64,000 nucleotides of DNA from Maritalea mobilis (GCF_019800885.1 NZ_JAHVKE010000001.1:1364001-1428000); one strand, 5' to 3'. Counted from the first letter of the stretch, positions 8,623 to 18,615 are shown. A program made the numbers and translations. The notes: generated by a model from the sequence alone, not told the origin.

Positions 8623-10299
8623 TTAGCGCAGATCGTTCGAACACCCGGCCTGAAACCCGTTGTCGCAATGGGCGATCAGGCGCTGCGTATCGGCGGGGGT
8701 CCAATTCGCGGGGTTTGTGACCTGAACCCAGGGCCCCACGTAGTCTGGGCCATAATAGGCATGCCCGTGGCCCGGCGGCGAGCCGAAGGACAAGGCCATG
8801 TCCAGGGCCAACTGAAACTGAGTGACAACGGGCATGAAGACGAAATGCTCGGACATGTCGGCGGCGGGGGGATCGCGCATCCATTGCGGCGCCCGCCAGA
8901 GCGAAGCGGGTTCGTAGAACACCACCGGATCACTGGAATACTGCAAGAACACGATACGCATGTTCCCCCACTCGGCCGGGGCCTCGGACGCGTCGCTGGT
9001 GTGCGATGCGTACCGCACCAACGATCCGTCCCCCACTTCAGGCAGGACCCACGGACTACCCGGATTGCGCTGGTTCTGAACATAGGACCAGAAGGCCGAT
9101 GGAAAGGGTGGGCCGACCCAGAAGGCGCCGTCGATCGGATCGTCGAGCAATCGGAACAGGTTGGTGGCATGCATGGACGACCACGCCCCAAGGCTGAGGC
9201 CATGCACGTAAAGGCGTGGCCGCTGATCGGGCGGCAGCGTCTGCCAATATCCATGCACCACCTCCTGTAGGGCGGTCGCCTGTTCGAGGCCCGTATTGGT
9301 CTCGAGGATCAGGGCAAGGGGGGATTGAAGGTAGGAATACTGCACCGCCACTGTCGCGATATCGCCGTTATGCATGTACTCGACCGGGTCGTGCGAGCCG
9401 GGGTCCATCCAGCCGGTGCCGGTGGGGCTGGCCACGATCAGCACCTCCCGCTGGAAGGCGTCGAGGCGGATCAACTCGGCCAAGGCAAGCTCAGCGCGGT
9501 CCAATGGCGTGTCCGCATTCGCGCGGCCAACATAGACTCGGATTGGGTCGAGGGCGTCGCGGCCCGTGAAGGCCGAGATCACCTCTGCATCCGGCCCCGT
9601 GGTGATGAAATCACGCCCCGGTGTGCCGATCCCCCCCCAATCGATCAGCGACGCGGCGCTGCCGACCGTCATCGGGTCATTCGGAGGCGGGGGGGCTTGA
9701 TCGAATAGCGCCTGCGCGGCCTCGTAGCTCTCATCGAGGCCGAGGATGACCCGGTCCAGAATGCCGTCGCGCGTGATGACGAACAGCAGTGCAACGACCG
9801 TGACAAAGCCCAACACATTGGCACGTCGGGGCGGCATGATGCGATAAAACCGCTGTCTGATCAGGCGAAAGAGCGAGGCAACCAGGCGCCCGACAAAGAA
9901 GCAAGCGGCAAAGGTTGCGAGAGCGATCGTCACGATGCGTGCAAGGTACAGACCGTCCGCCAGCTCCATACCCATCTTCTCGCGCAGATCGTTCTGCCAT
10001 GTCAGGCTCGACCCAAGAACCCACGTAAACAGGATCAGGACAAAGATTGAAACAATCCATGTCGCGATGCGCGCGGGACGGCCTTTCAGCTCAGGCAAGT
10101 CGGCCGCCCGCCACGGCAGCGCAACGACCTTTCCTGCGAGATAGCCAAGCGCCGTCAGCAAGCCGCCGAGCACACTCTGCGTTTCAGGGCCGCGTGGGAT
10201 CAGCGAGGGCGTCAGAGATGCCGCGAAAAAGACAAGGCCCAACAAAACACATGGCACCGAGACAGGACCGATCATGCGGGAAAAGGTATTTGCCAGCAT
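8623..10299 (-). CDS. Membrane-anchored alpha/beta-hydrolase family protein
   Basis: Protein of 558 residues from the ATG at 10299, which follows the strong ribosome site AGGAGGT; an upstream ATG at 10350 lacks one. The N-terminal half has several membrane segments (VLLGLVFFAASLTPSLIP, IATWIVSIFVLILF, IVTIALATFAACFFV, VLGFVTVVALLFVI), as in the paired alpha/beta-hydrolase N-terminal and catalytic domains. The catalytic part carries the nucleophile elbow YVHGLSLGAWSS. The natural substrate of this family is unknown; lipid or ester hydrolysis at the inner membrane is plausible. It is divergent from a second hydrolase gene that starts 97 bases away. Confidence 0.85.
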   Translation of the reverse strand: MLANTFSRMIGPVSVPCVLLGLVFFAASLTPSLIPRGPETQSVLGGLLTALGYLAGKVVALPWRAADLPELKGRPARIATWIVSIFVLILFTWVLGSSLTWQNDLREKMGMELADGLYLARIVTIALATFAACFFVGRLVASLFRLIRQRFYRIMPPRRANVLGFVTVVALLFVITRDGILDRVILGLDESYEAAQALFDQAPPPPNDPMTVGSAASLIDWGGIGTPGRDFITTGPDAEVISAFTGRDALDPIRVYVGRANADTPLDRAELALAELIRLDAFQREVLIVASPTGTGWMDPGSHDPVEYMHNGDIATVAVQYSYLQSPLALILETNTGLEQATALQEVVHGYWQTLPPDQRPRLYVHGLSLGAWSSMHATNLFRLLDDPIDGAFWVGPPFPSAFWSYVQNQRNPGSPWVLPEVGDGSLVRYASHTSDASEAPAEWGNMRIVFLQYSSDPVVFYEPASLWRAPQWMRDPPAADMSEHFVFMPVVTQFQLALDMALSFGSPPGHGHAYYGPDYVGPWVQVTNPANWTPADTQRLIAHCDNGFQAGCSNDLR

Positions 10300-10396
10300 C
10301 ACGACCTCCTGCAAGTTCGACGGGATGCGGAGAATGTTGGCAAAGCCCACCCCGCAACGCCAAGGTTACGTCGATGCGCCTGTCGAGGAGAATAGC

Positions 10397-11192
10397 ATGC
10401 ATGATTTTTTTGCAGGAGCGCGCGGAATGCGAGGCGTGTGCATGGTCATCGCGACAACCATGCTGGCCATGCCCGAACCGTCGAGCGCGCAAGCCGACCT
10501 GTACGCTGGCGAGGTGCCATTCCTGACCCTGCGCAATTTGACTGAGGCCGACGAACCGGGCGAGCTTTTCGGGGATGAGCGCAGCGCGATGAGCGCCGGG
10601 CGATGCCACGTGCGCGAGCTTGATCTCCAAGGCCTGTCATCACTTGCAGATGCGGCGCCGTCCTTTATCCGCGAAGAGTTCCTGAGTGTCGAAAACATCG
10701 AACTGTCCGACCCCGCGGACATCCTTGGAAGTTGGCCAAGGGGAGCGGACACCCCCGCACCCGCGCTCTACGTTCATGGGTACTATATTGGTTTCGAAAA
10801 GGGATGTCGCCGGGCCGCCTTGCTTCAGCAGAACGCCAATATCGAGGGGCGTTTTCTGTGGTTCAGTTGGCCGTCCGACGGATCATTGGCCTATTACACC
10901 CATGACGAAGCAGATCTCTACTGGAGCGTACCCGACATTGCCGACGCCATTATCGAACTCGAGGCTCGCTTCGGCGGAGGTGTCATTGACGTGGTCGGTC
11001 ACAGCCTCGGCGCGCGGGGTGTGGTTCTGGCACTCTACGATGTCGCCAGTCGCGCGCCGGAAACGCGTATTGACGAAGTTGTGCTTCTGGCACCCGACAT
11101 GGATTTCGGCATTTTTGAACGCATGTTGCCGCGCATCCGACCGATCGCGGACAACATTACCGTCTATGTCAATGCAGGGGATCGGCCATTGG
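10397..11192 (+). pseudogene. DUF900-type alpha/beta hydrolase, 3' end removed by IS3 element
   Basis: It starts at the ATG at 10397 after GAGGAG, with a probable signal peptide (MRGVCMVIATTMLAM to SSAQA). The hydrolase core includes ALYVHGYYIGF and the nucleophile elbow VVGHSLGARG, followed by EVVLLAPDMDF, as in DUF900 esterase-like proteins. The gene sequence ends at ITVYVNAGDRPL, where the IS3 terminal repeat begins at 11193; the frame runs a few codons into the element and stops. The C-terminal part, including the expected catalytic histidine, is missing. It is probably inactive. Confidence 0.8.
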
Positions 11193-11272
11193 TGAGCTAC
11201 CCCCCGAAATTCGGACACTGACGTAGGCTACGATTTGCGGTCTGCTGATCTTCGACGAGAAGGAGATCAGAG

Positions 11273-11566
11273 ATGTCGAAACGGAAGCAGCATGCGCCTG
11301 AGTTCAAGGCGAAGGTGGCGCTTGAAGCGCTGAAGGGTGAGCAGACGGTGGCCGAGCTGGCGAGCCGGTTCGGGGTACATCCGACGATGATCCACGCGTG
11401 GAAGAAGGCTCTTTTGGAGGGCGCGTCTGGCGTATTCGCACGGGGCGGCAGGAAGGCCCCGGAGATCGACGAGGAGCAGGTCAAGGAATTGCACGCCAAG
11501 ATCGGGGAGCTGGCCGTGGCCAACGATTTTTTGTCCAGAAAGCTCAAGCCGTGGACCGGCAAGTGA
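11273..11566 (+). CDS. IS3-family OrfA (HTH protein)
   Basis: Protein of 97 residues with the standard IS3 OrfA helix-turn-helix ([20 protein letters not shown], then [16 protein letters not shown]) and a C-terminal leucine-zipper-like stretch ([18 protein letters not shown]). It normally binds the terminal repeats and is joined to OrfB by -1 frameshifting; a run of six T before TTGTCC near 11527 lies in the overlap. Intact. Confidence 0.92.
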   Translation: MSKRKQHAPEFKAKVALEALKGEQTVAELASRFGVHPTMIHAWKKALLEGASGVFARGGRKAPEIDEEQVKELHAKIGELAVANDFLSRKLKPWTGK

Positions 11567-11574
11567 GGCGGAAG

Positions 11575-12426
11575 ATGGTTGAGCCTGCCAATCCCGATCT
11601 GTCGATTGGCAAGCAGTGCGAGTTGCTGTCGATCTCGCGGTCCTCGTTCTACTACCAGCCCAAGGGCGAGACGGCGCTGAACTTGATGTTGATGCGCAAG
11701 ATTGACGAGCAGTTCCTGGAAACGCCGTTCTTCGGGGTGCGGGAAATGACCTAGCATCTGCGCAACGAGGGCCACCTGGTGAACGAGAAGCGCATCCGTC
11801 GGCTGATGCGGCTGATGGGCCTGATGCCGATCTACCAGAAACCCAATACAAGCAAGGCTGCGAAGGGGCACAAGACCTATCCCTATCTGCTGAGAAGGCT
11901 ACGCGTGACCCGACCCAACCAGGTCTGGGCCGCGGACATCACATATCTGCCGATGCGGCGCGGGTTCCTGTATCTGGTCGCCATCATGGACTGGCAGACC
12001 CGCAAGGTGCTGGCCTGGCGGATCTCGAATACGTTGGAAGCGGAGTTCTGCGTCGAGGCGCTGAACGAAGCGATCCACCGCTTCGGCCCGCCCGAGATCA
12101 TGAACACCGATCAGGGCTCGCAGTTCACGCCCTTCGCCTGGACCGACCGGTTGCGCCGATCCGGCGTGCGCATCTCGATGGACGGCAAGGGCCGGTTCCT
12201 CGACAACATCTTCGTGGAACGGCTCTGGCGGAGCCTGAAATACGAATGCGTCTACCTGCACGCCTGGGAGACCGGATCAGAAGCGAAGGCCGGCGTCAGA
12301 GAGTGGATCGAGTTCTACAACCGAAGGCGCCCCCACTCCGCCCTTGGCGGCAAGCCACCGGCCGTGGTCTATTGGCTGAGTAGAGACGAAACCCAACCCG
12401 ATCAGCAGGAGCAGAGAGTAGCTTAG
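11575..12426 (+). pseudogene. IS3-family OrfB transposase with in-frame stop
   Basis: The rve-type integrase frame is continuous from 11575 to 12426 except for a TAG at 11752-11754, between FGVREMT and HLRNEGH. Related transposases have an arginine or tryptophan here, so this is probably a TGG to TAG change. The catalytic motifs are otherwise present: [13 protein letters not shown], then NTDQGSQFT, then ERLWRSLKYE. The element is probably immobile unless the stop is read through or transposase is supplied in trans. Confidence 0.88.
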
Positions 12427-12465
12427 ATCACGCCGGAAACTGTCCAAGGATCGGGGAGTGGCTCA

Positions 12466-12862
12466 GGCCGATCGCGTCGCCATCCTGACGGGCAACACCT
12501 CTCCACTCATCGTCGAGGAGGCGCTGAGCCAAGGCGCCGCAGGTTTCATCCCCAAGTCACTACCGGCGAAGTCCCTCATTAATGCTATTCGGTTCATGCA
12601 CGAGGGGGAAACATACCTTCCTTCTGCGTTCTTACAGGCCCCGATCATCAACTCCGCCAATTTCATTCGTGAAAAGCTGTTGCCCCGCGAATACGAGGTG
12701 CTGCAGCAGGTCTCTCTTGGCAAGAGCAACAAGGAAATCGCGAACGAATTTTCCATCAGCGATGCGACTGTGCAGGTTCACCTCAAGGCGATCTTCCGCA
12801 AGCTCGGGGTCAAGAACCGGACGGAGGCCGCGCTGATGTTAAGCAAAGCCACGGTTGAGTGA
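12466..12862 (+). pseudogene. LuxR-type response regulator, 5' end lost to IS3 element
   Basis: About 131 codons remain. They cover the second half of a receiver (VAILTGNTS, then GAAGFIPKSLPAKSL) and a complete LuxR helix-turn-helix (LLPREYEVLQQVSLGKSNKE, then ATVQVHLKAIFRKLG). The phospho-acceptor half is missing; the sequence begins exactly at the IS3 repeat. A GTG inside the element at 12458 keeps the frame open, so a truncated DNA-binding protein could still be made. It converges on the hybrid kinase gene at 12962, its probable former partner. Confidence 0.82.
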
Positions 12863-12961
12863 GCACTCTTTGCTTTTGTTGTCGAAAACGTAGGTTTTTA
12901 TCGAGCGCGGGGGATGTGCCGATTTCAACATTCATAGGGACATCCCCTAAGGCTCGGAACA

Positions 12962-15900
12962 CTAGCTGTCCTCCGATCGAGAGGAAACTGCCGCCCGCAC
13001 AGCTCTCACCAAGCTGCACTCATTAACGGGCTTGGTCAGCACAGAATGGAAGAGATTTCCGTTCCCTCCGAGAGTCGCGGGCTTCGCAGTAACGAGCACA
13101 CATGGAAGCGGTGGATCTTGACGTCTTGCGATGCGCGCTAGGTCCACGCCACTGGCACCGGGCATATCGAGATCCGTGACAATAACCGAGTATCGACCCG
13201 GCTCGGTCTCAATGTGTTTTGGGGCATGCTCTGGATCAGAAAACACGGTGCAAATCGCACCATCCTTGGCAAGCATTCCTGATACGATATGCGCGATATC
13301 GCTATTATCGTCGACCACACATACCCGCCGTCCAGACAGATCTACATTTGGTGTTACATCGGTGTCATGGCTGGTCTGCTTCTCAAGAAATTCCGTTCTG
13401 GTGGCGGGCCACGCGACGACAAAAATGCTTCCTTTCCCCAGTTGGCTGTCTACCCATAGCGCTCCGCCAATCTCTTTGAGGATGCCTGCCACGATCGGCA
13501 GGCCCATCCCGGTCCCTGCATCTCCCTTCGTTGTCATATAGGGTTCAAAAAGTCGATCGCGAACCGATGGATCAATACCATCGCCGGTATCTAAAACAGC
13601 GAAATATTCGTAAAGTTCATCGGCGTATAAATGTCCAATATCAGGCGCAAGCTGGACATGCTGCTCGGCGTTGCTACCGGCCAAAACTTGGACTGTTGCG
13701 TTGTCTCCGGACTCACAGGCATTCAGGGCTAGGTTGAGAATGACCTGTAACAATGCCGTTCGGTTGGCAAGAACAGGCATTGCAGCTTCTGGCAGCGCGA
13801 TGTCTACCGCATGTTTATCGATACGCTCCGTACCGAGAAGATTGACCGCATCGACGATGGTGTCGCGCAAATCCAAGATGCATTTCGGACTGTTTGGTTT
13901 GGAAATATCCCCGAGACTGTCCACCAGATCACGTGTTGCATCCATTGCGCGCGCGATGCGGTCCAGACCGATGTGAATTTCTTCGTTTTCTAAGCCGTAC
14001 GGCTCCAACAACGTGACAGACCCTGAAACGACTGCCAGAAGGTTATTGAGATCATGAGCAACACCGGATGCAAGCTGTGCTACGGTTTCACGACGTTGCG
14101 CCACCTGAAGTTCTTCTCGCAATCTTGCGTGTTCTGCCTCCATGATACGTTGCTGGGTGATATCGCGCGTAATGCAGAGTACTCCACCGTCCTCTGTCAG
14201 GCTAAGTGTCAAGTCTTGATCGATGACCTCACCGTTGCGGCGAATGCCCTTGAGATGCCCGCGCCACTTCTTTTCGGCCCTCAGGCGCGGAAGGATCTCA
14301 GTAGACATCTTGGTTTCGCCGTGGGTTGTAGCAAGGTCTTGCCATTTTAGTGTTTTTATTTGCCCATGGCTCGTCACGTCGAATATGCGTCGATACTCGG
14401 CATTCATGTAGACAAAGCCCCCCTCAGAATCCGTTATCGCAATGCCGTCGCTTGAGGACTCCATCGCCTGCGCGCGGACACGCATTTCCCGCTGATGCGA
14501 AGTCTGCAATGCAGTGATGTCGGTCTGAATAGACACGAACCCTTCCAATCGGCCGCTCTCGTCATAAAGGGTTTGGATGTCCTTGTTGACCCAGTATTCT
14601 GCGCCCGAGCGGCTGACGTTGAGCAACTGCGCTTGGATCGGTCGTTTGTCGCGTAACGCGGCACGGACTCGGTCAACAATCACGGGATCCGTTCGCTCGT
14701 TTTGCAGGAAATCGCCTGGCTTCTGGCCGCGGATTTCATTGAGCTTCCAACCAGTGTGACGCTCGAAAGCCGGGTTCACCCAATCCACCCGACCTTCAAC
14801 ATCTGTGACTATCACTAAGTTGGACGTAAGCTCTGCGATGCGGCTAAGGCGTCTGATTTGCAGCTGTTGCTGCCGGCGCATCGTGATATCCTGCACCACG
14901 AAAACGTAGCCCCCAGTGCCGAGATCGGAGTCTCTCTTGGCTGTGGCTGATGCCTCGAACCAAAGCGTTTGACCGTCGCGATCGATGGAGTATTCATGCT
15001 GTTCGCTATGACCTGCTTGATCTGCTTGCTCCATCATTAGTCGCGCCAGTGCAGCTAAATTCGGCGGCAGGACGTCTTCCGGAATTTGGCCAACCGCATC
15101 TTCCGGCCGTAGGATAGGTTCGAAATCCCCTGTGGAGCGATAGCTTTCGAAGCGGCCATCCGCATCAAACTCAACGACGAGATACGGAATGGCCGCAAGC
15201 GTCGCCTCGGTTCGGTTGCGTTCCTGTATTAGGTTGGAAATGGCATTCTGTGCCTTTGTCTCGGCAGCAGTGCGATCGAGCACGACACCGATAGCATTCG
15301 CGACCGATTTTAAAAGCTGTATCTCGACCGGCGTAAAGGTGCGCCTCGCCCGGACGGCGTCAAAGCCCATGAACCCGGTCAGCTGCCCATTCTTGGTCAT
15401 CGGCACAGCAAGCAGCGACAAGATGCCCTGCATTTGCAGTACCTCCTTTACTGCCGAGCCATCCGAAAGGGCGTCCACGTTGGGGATATGGACAGGCAAG
15501 CCAGAATCAAGATCAGGTCTCCACTCCGCCATGATGTCGTCGGGCATGTCCTGCAACTGGTGGATCATCGGCTCGATCCCTGCCGCAACCCATTCATGCG
15601 TGTTATCAAGCCGATCCGGTGGCCTGAGCCGGAACACATATGTACGGTCGGATCCGGCGAGCTCGCCGGTGCGCGCCAGCGCGAGGTCGATGGCCTGATC
15701 GACCGAACCGCTACGATCAGCGAGCAGTTGATTTGTGATGGTGATGATTTGGTCCTGCCATTCCACCACACGCTCGTACGCGCGGCTCAGAACGTCGAAG
15801 GATGTTTCCGGAAAAAGCGACGGCGCCGACTGGTCGCCACCATTGTCGATTATTCGCGCGAGGATCGAATTGTAATGCGCCAGTCGGAGGCGATCGAGGG

Positions 15901-16399
15901 TTTGCTCAAGCAGAGAAGCTATGCGCTGAAGCAATTCCAGATCGAAACGCGAGAAATGCCCCGCCTGCGAAGACCATAAAGTCAATGCCATATGTTCATC
16001 TTCAGGCACTGCAACCGGCGCAGACAGAAGCGAAAGGAAGCCAGTTTTTTCGACAAGTGTATCGTACAGACCTGCATCGCGCAGATTCGCAAAGCGTCGT
16101 GGCTGCAAGAATGAACTTGAACAAATCTTCAGTTCCTGCGCGTCGATATCGCAGCGTGTCGAAGCGCGGATCCTGACGCCCTCAGTCCCGTCAAAAGAAA
16201 GCAATAGCCCCATATCTGCGCCGGTGGCATGTTGGCAGATTTCCAACACATACCGCAATCCCTCGTCCGGAAACTCGCTGCGATGAAGCACGTCCATGGC
16301 AGCCAAAAGTGTATTGGCGTGGCCAGACGAGATCTTCTCCTTCTGAAGGAGGCGCTCACGATCAGCCAGAGCGGAAAGAAGGCGTTCTGCCTCGATCAT
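12962..16399 (-). CDS. Cytoplasmic hybrid histidine kinase (GAF-GAF-PAS3-HK-REC)
   Basis: Protein of 1145 residues without membrane segments. Two GAF-like domains lie at about 28-175 and 230-378, and three PAS domains at about 395-510, 518-632 and 642-752. HisKA has H782 in GVAHDLNNLLAVV, HATPase spans about 880-1000 (VLDTGDGIDP, GTGMGLPIV), and a C-terminal receiver has D1029/D1030 and D1076 in VIVTDLDMPG. Its ATG overlaps the FIST gene stop (ATGA), so the FIST protein and this kinase are coupled. This is the arrangement of NosP with its kinase NahK. No output domain is present, so a phosphotransfer partner or the LuxR regulator at 17742-18407 must act downstream. Confidence 0.92.
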   Translation of the reverse strand: MIEAERLLSALADRERLLQKEKISSGHANTLLAAMDVLHRSEFPDEGLRYVLEICQHATGADMGLLLSFDGTEGVRIRASTRCDIDAQELKICSSSFLQPRRFANLRDAGLYDTLVEKTGFLSLLSAPVAVPEDEHMALTLWSSQAGHFSRFDLELLQRIASLLEQTLDRLRLAHYNSILARIIDNGGDQSAPSLFPETSFDVLSRAYERVVEWQDQIITITNQLLADRSGSVDQAIDLALARTGELAGSDRTYVFRLRPPDRLDNTHEWVAAGIEPMIHQLQDMPDDIMAEWRPDLDSGLPVHIPNVDALSDGSAVKEVLQMQGILSLLAVPMTKNGQLTGFMGFDAVRARRTFTPVEIQLLKSVANAIGVVLDRTAAETKAQNAISNLIQERNRTEATLAAIPYLVVEFDADGRFESYRSTGDFEPILRPEDAVGQIPEDVLPPNLAALARLMMEQADQAGHSEQHEYSIDRDGQTLWFEASATAKRDSDLGTGGYVFVVQDITMRRQQQLQIRRLSRIAELTSNLVIVTDVEGRVDWVNPAFERHTGWKLNEIRGQKPGDFLQNERTDPVIVDRVRAALRDKRPIQAQLLNVSRSGAEYWVNKDIQTLYDESGRLEGFVSIQTDITALQTSHQREMRVRAQAMESSSDGIAITDSEGGFVYMNAEYRRIFDVTSHGQIKTLKWQDLATTHGETKMSTEILPRLRAEKKWRGHLKGIRRNGEVIDQDLTLSLTEDGGVLCITRDITQQRIMEAEHARLREELQVAQRRETVAQLASGVAHDLNNLLAVVSGSVTLLEPYGLENEEIHIGLDRIARAMDATRDLVDSLGDISKPNSPKCILDLRDTIVDAVNLLGTERIDKHAVDIALPEAAMPVLANRTALLQVILNLALNACESGDNATVQVLAGSNAEQHVQLAPDIGHLYADELYEYFAVLDTGDGIDPSVRDRLFEPYMTTKGDAGTGMGLPIVAGILKEIGGALWVDSQLGKGSIFVVAWPATRTEFLEKQTSHDTDVTPNVDLSGRRVCVVDDNSDIAHIVSGMLAKDGAICTVFSDPEHAPKHIETEPGRYSVIVTDLDMPGASGVDLARIARRQDPPLPCVLVTAKPATLGGNGNLFHSVLTKPVNECSLVRAVRAAVSSRSEDS

Positions 16400-17682
16400 C
16401 TCGGCGCCCCGTCCGTTATTGATCGCGGTTGCGTTGCGTTACTACCAAAGACAATGGCTACTACCATCAGGTTACCGTGCTCGGAGTCGCCGCGAAATGT
16501 CTCGCCCTGTTCGCCGAAACTGAACACCCCAAGAAATGGAGCATCGTCAAGCGCTTTACAGATGCCATGCACGACATCATCCATCCGCGTGCAGACCGAC
16601 AACATGCAACCGCCGCAATACACGATCAGTCCGCCGGTCACCTCATCCTCAGGAAGCTGGTCACGGCATGCTGCCGTGATACGCCCGGCGCGCTTCGCAA
16701 GACTATCCTCCGAACCTGACATCAGCCAGATCTCCTCGCCCTCTGGGATGTGCGCGAAAAGCTCGAGCCGTCCGTCCACATGCGCGACGACTGGATGCAC
16801 AAGAAGATGAAATGCAGCTCCGTCAAACTCGTAGGATTTGCGCCCGAGCGGGCACATCGACGCATCGGAAAGGATTGGCAGGCTTTCTGTTCGTGGCCGG
16901 ACGGGCAAGCCCGCCCATTCCAGATAGACATCGGCCGCAGGGCGTCTGTCGATCTCGATCAAGCAACGCCCATGCGCGCGCGTCACCGTCCCATGCTTGT
17001 CCGTCGGTGCGTATCCGTTCTCGAAAGAACATGCGACGGGAACGGACGGGAACATCACCGAGATCACGACCGCGTCTTGCGCGATCCCATCGATCGCAAA
17101 TTGGCTCCAGTTACCCGTCACGTCGTTGTCGGCGGAACTGCCCCCAACAATCAACGCCGGACGTCCGATAACATCTTTGATGCCTTCGAGTAGCGCCTCC
17201 TCATGTCCGGGTGCAGAGGTCAGCCAAACGAGGTCCGGCGCCTCGCCGGGGCGCCCAGCTCTACGCAGAGCCTCTCGAGTGACACGTTGCGCCGCGGCAC
17301 GCGGATCATCGCCGATCGGTTCAAGTGCCGTCCCGTAGGCGCCTTGCGGATCCCAAATCGCAAAAGCGCCGATGGCCGTGCCGGTCGCAATCGCAGGTCC
17401 TTCATCAGACATGACCCCATGGCAAGACGATCCGCCATGAAGCGCGCCACACCCCAAATGAGCAACGGCCTCTTTCCAAACTTCTTCGGCGGCACGCATT
17501 GTGCCGTAGTGCAGCGTCACGAAATCGGGCTTGCAATTTGTTGCTCCAAGGCGCGCAGCCAAGTTGCCGATGGCATCCGCGACACTGGATGCTTCACTTA
17601 CAGCGGTGGCTATTCGAAAAGAGGCCGCGCTCTCGCCAGCAAGGGCCACCGGCGCTTCGGGTCGTATTTCTGGTTTGGTCAT
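16396..17682 (-). CDS. FIST-domain sensor protein (NosP-like)
   Basis: Protein of 428 residues. The FIST_N region (about 40-235) contains LIVGGSSADND and the FIST_C region (about 240-400) ends in the family hallmark GVFSFGEQGE, with GGLIVYCGGCMLSVC before it. FIST proteins are signal-input modules. Those next to hybrid kinases include the haem-binding NO sensor NosP. Haem binding cannot be read from this sequence, so NO sensing is inference from context. The gene is the middle of a three-gene operon: 59 bases after the LuxR regulator, and overlapping the kinase start by 4 bases. Soluble, no signal peptide. Confidence 0.85.
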   Translation of the reverse strand: MTKPEIRPEAPVALAGESAASFRIATAVSEASSVADAIGNLAARLGATNCKPDFVTLHYGTMRAAEEVWKEAVAHLGCGALHGGSSCHGVMSDEGPAIATGTAIGAFAIWDPQGAYGTALEPIGDDPRAAAQRVTREALRRAGRPGEAPDLVWLTSAPGHEEALLEGIKDVIGRPALIVGGSSADNDVTGNWSQFAIDGIAQDAVVISVMFPSVPVACSFENGYAPTDKHGTVTRAHGRCLIEIDRRPAADVYLEWAGLPVRPRTESLPILSDASMCPLGRKSYEFDGAAFHLLVHPVVAHVDGRLELFAHIPEGEEIWLMSGSEDSLAKRAGRITAACRDQLPEDEVTGGLIVYCGGCMLSVCTRMDDVVHGICKALDDAPFLGVFSFGEQGETFRGDSEHGNLMVVAIVFGSNATQPRSITDGAPR

Positions 17683-17741
17683 CTCAAGCGCCGAAGATTA
17701 GGCTTGTCCGCACGTAATGCAGGTGATTACCTGCGCTGTCG

Positions 17742-18407
17742 TCAAATCATTTCTTTCTTAATCGCCATGATGACAGCCTCAGTCCGGTTTCGAACGCCCA
17801 TCTTACGACAAATAGATTTTACATCCATTTTGACGGTGGTTTCCTCGACGCCGAGTTCGCTACCAATTTCTTTGTTCTGCAGCCCTTCGCACAACAACGC
17901 GAGAACACGCTGCTCACGAACCTTGAGATCGAAGGGGATGTCGCTATCGGACGACCGGCGCAAAATGAAGTCACTGGAAAGAAATATCTGGCCGTCAGCG
18001 ATGATTCGTATGGCATGCCCCAACATCTTGGGCGGCAAGGATTTGGGGATAAAGCCGGATGCGCCTGCTCGTATGGCTCGCTCAACGACAGTGTCGTTGG
18101 CAACCCCTGAGAACAGAGCCACAGCACCTTTATTCGCCTGCAGCAAAGTTTTTAATCCATTGAGTCCGGTCATGCCTGGACCCTCGTAATCGACAAGGAT
18201 CACGTCGTAGTGGTCAGCCTGCGCAATCAATTCCTCTGCGACCCTGACATTCATCGCGACGTCAACGTGAAACCCCTCTTCTTTGATAAGAAAGTCGCCG
18301 AGCGTCTCGGTTACGAGGACATGGTCGTCCACTATGAGCACGCTCGGCATCTCCTTGCGGGCCTTGGCTGCACGTTCCATCGTCACCACCCGTTCCATCG
18401 TCACCAC
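17742..18407 (-). CDS. LuxR-type response regulator of the FIST operon
   Basis: Receiver with IVDDH and phospho-acceptor D73 in VILVDYEGPGMTG (the common M-P is replaced by E-G-P), IPK lysine at FIPKSLPPK, and a LuxR helix-turn-helix at about 155-218 (VREQRVLALLCEGLQNKE, then TTVKMDVKSICRKMG). It leads the operon with FIST and the hybrid kinase. The start is uncertain: a perfect 18-base tandem repeat at 18373-18408 encodes MER-VVT twice, and GTG 18407, ATG 18398, ATG 18380 and ATG 18350 are all possible. The conserved protein begins at MPSVLIVDDH (18350). Confidence 0.88.
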   Translation of the reverse strand: MVTMERVVTMERAAKARKEMPSVLIVDDHVLVTETLGDFLIKEEGFHVDVAMNVRVAEELIAQADHYDVILVDYEGPGMTGLNGLKTLLQANKGAVALFSGVANDTVVERAIRAGASGFIPKSLPPKMLGHAIRIIADGQIFLSSDFILRRSSDSDIPFDLKVREQRVLALLCEGLQNKEIGSELGVEETTVKMDVKSICRKMGVRNRTEAVIMAIKKEMI

Positions 18408-18615
18408 CTGCTCTCTCTATCCATTGGTGCAATGTCTTCGTGAGCAGTTGGCTTAAAGTTTGTCAACGCAAACTAACTTAAGAGGCTCATAACATCCAAA
18501 GAGAAAGATAGCTGCAGTTGGAGGGTTCGGAAAGAATGCGGCCAGCATCTGCAAATTTCCGCGTATTATCAGTAGACTGATGAAAAAAATCAGAACGTAA
18601 GCCAGCGCAAACTGT

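Larger units (their letters stand above)
11193..12465 (+). mobile_element. IS3-family insertion sequence
   Basis: Element of 1273 bases. Imperfect terminal repeats of 25 bases lie at 11193-11217 and 12441-12465; 19 of 25 positions match, starting TGAGC and ending GCTCA. It holds orfA and orfB in a -1 frame relation. The flanking bases (left TGG, right GGC) show no 3-4 base target duplication, and both flanking genes are truncated exactly at the repeat ends. This fits an IS-mediated deletion or recombination rather than a simple insertion. Confidence 0.9.

Noticed and set aside
12910-12947. GGGGATGT/ACATCCCC inverted repeat between converging genes
   Set aside because: Loop of 22 bases and no T-run; too weak to call a terminator.
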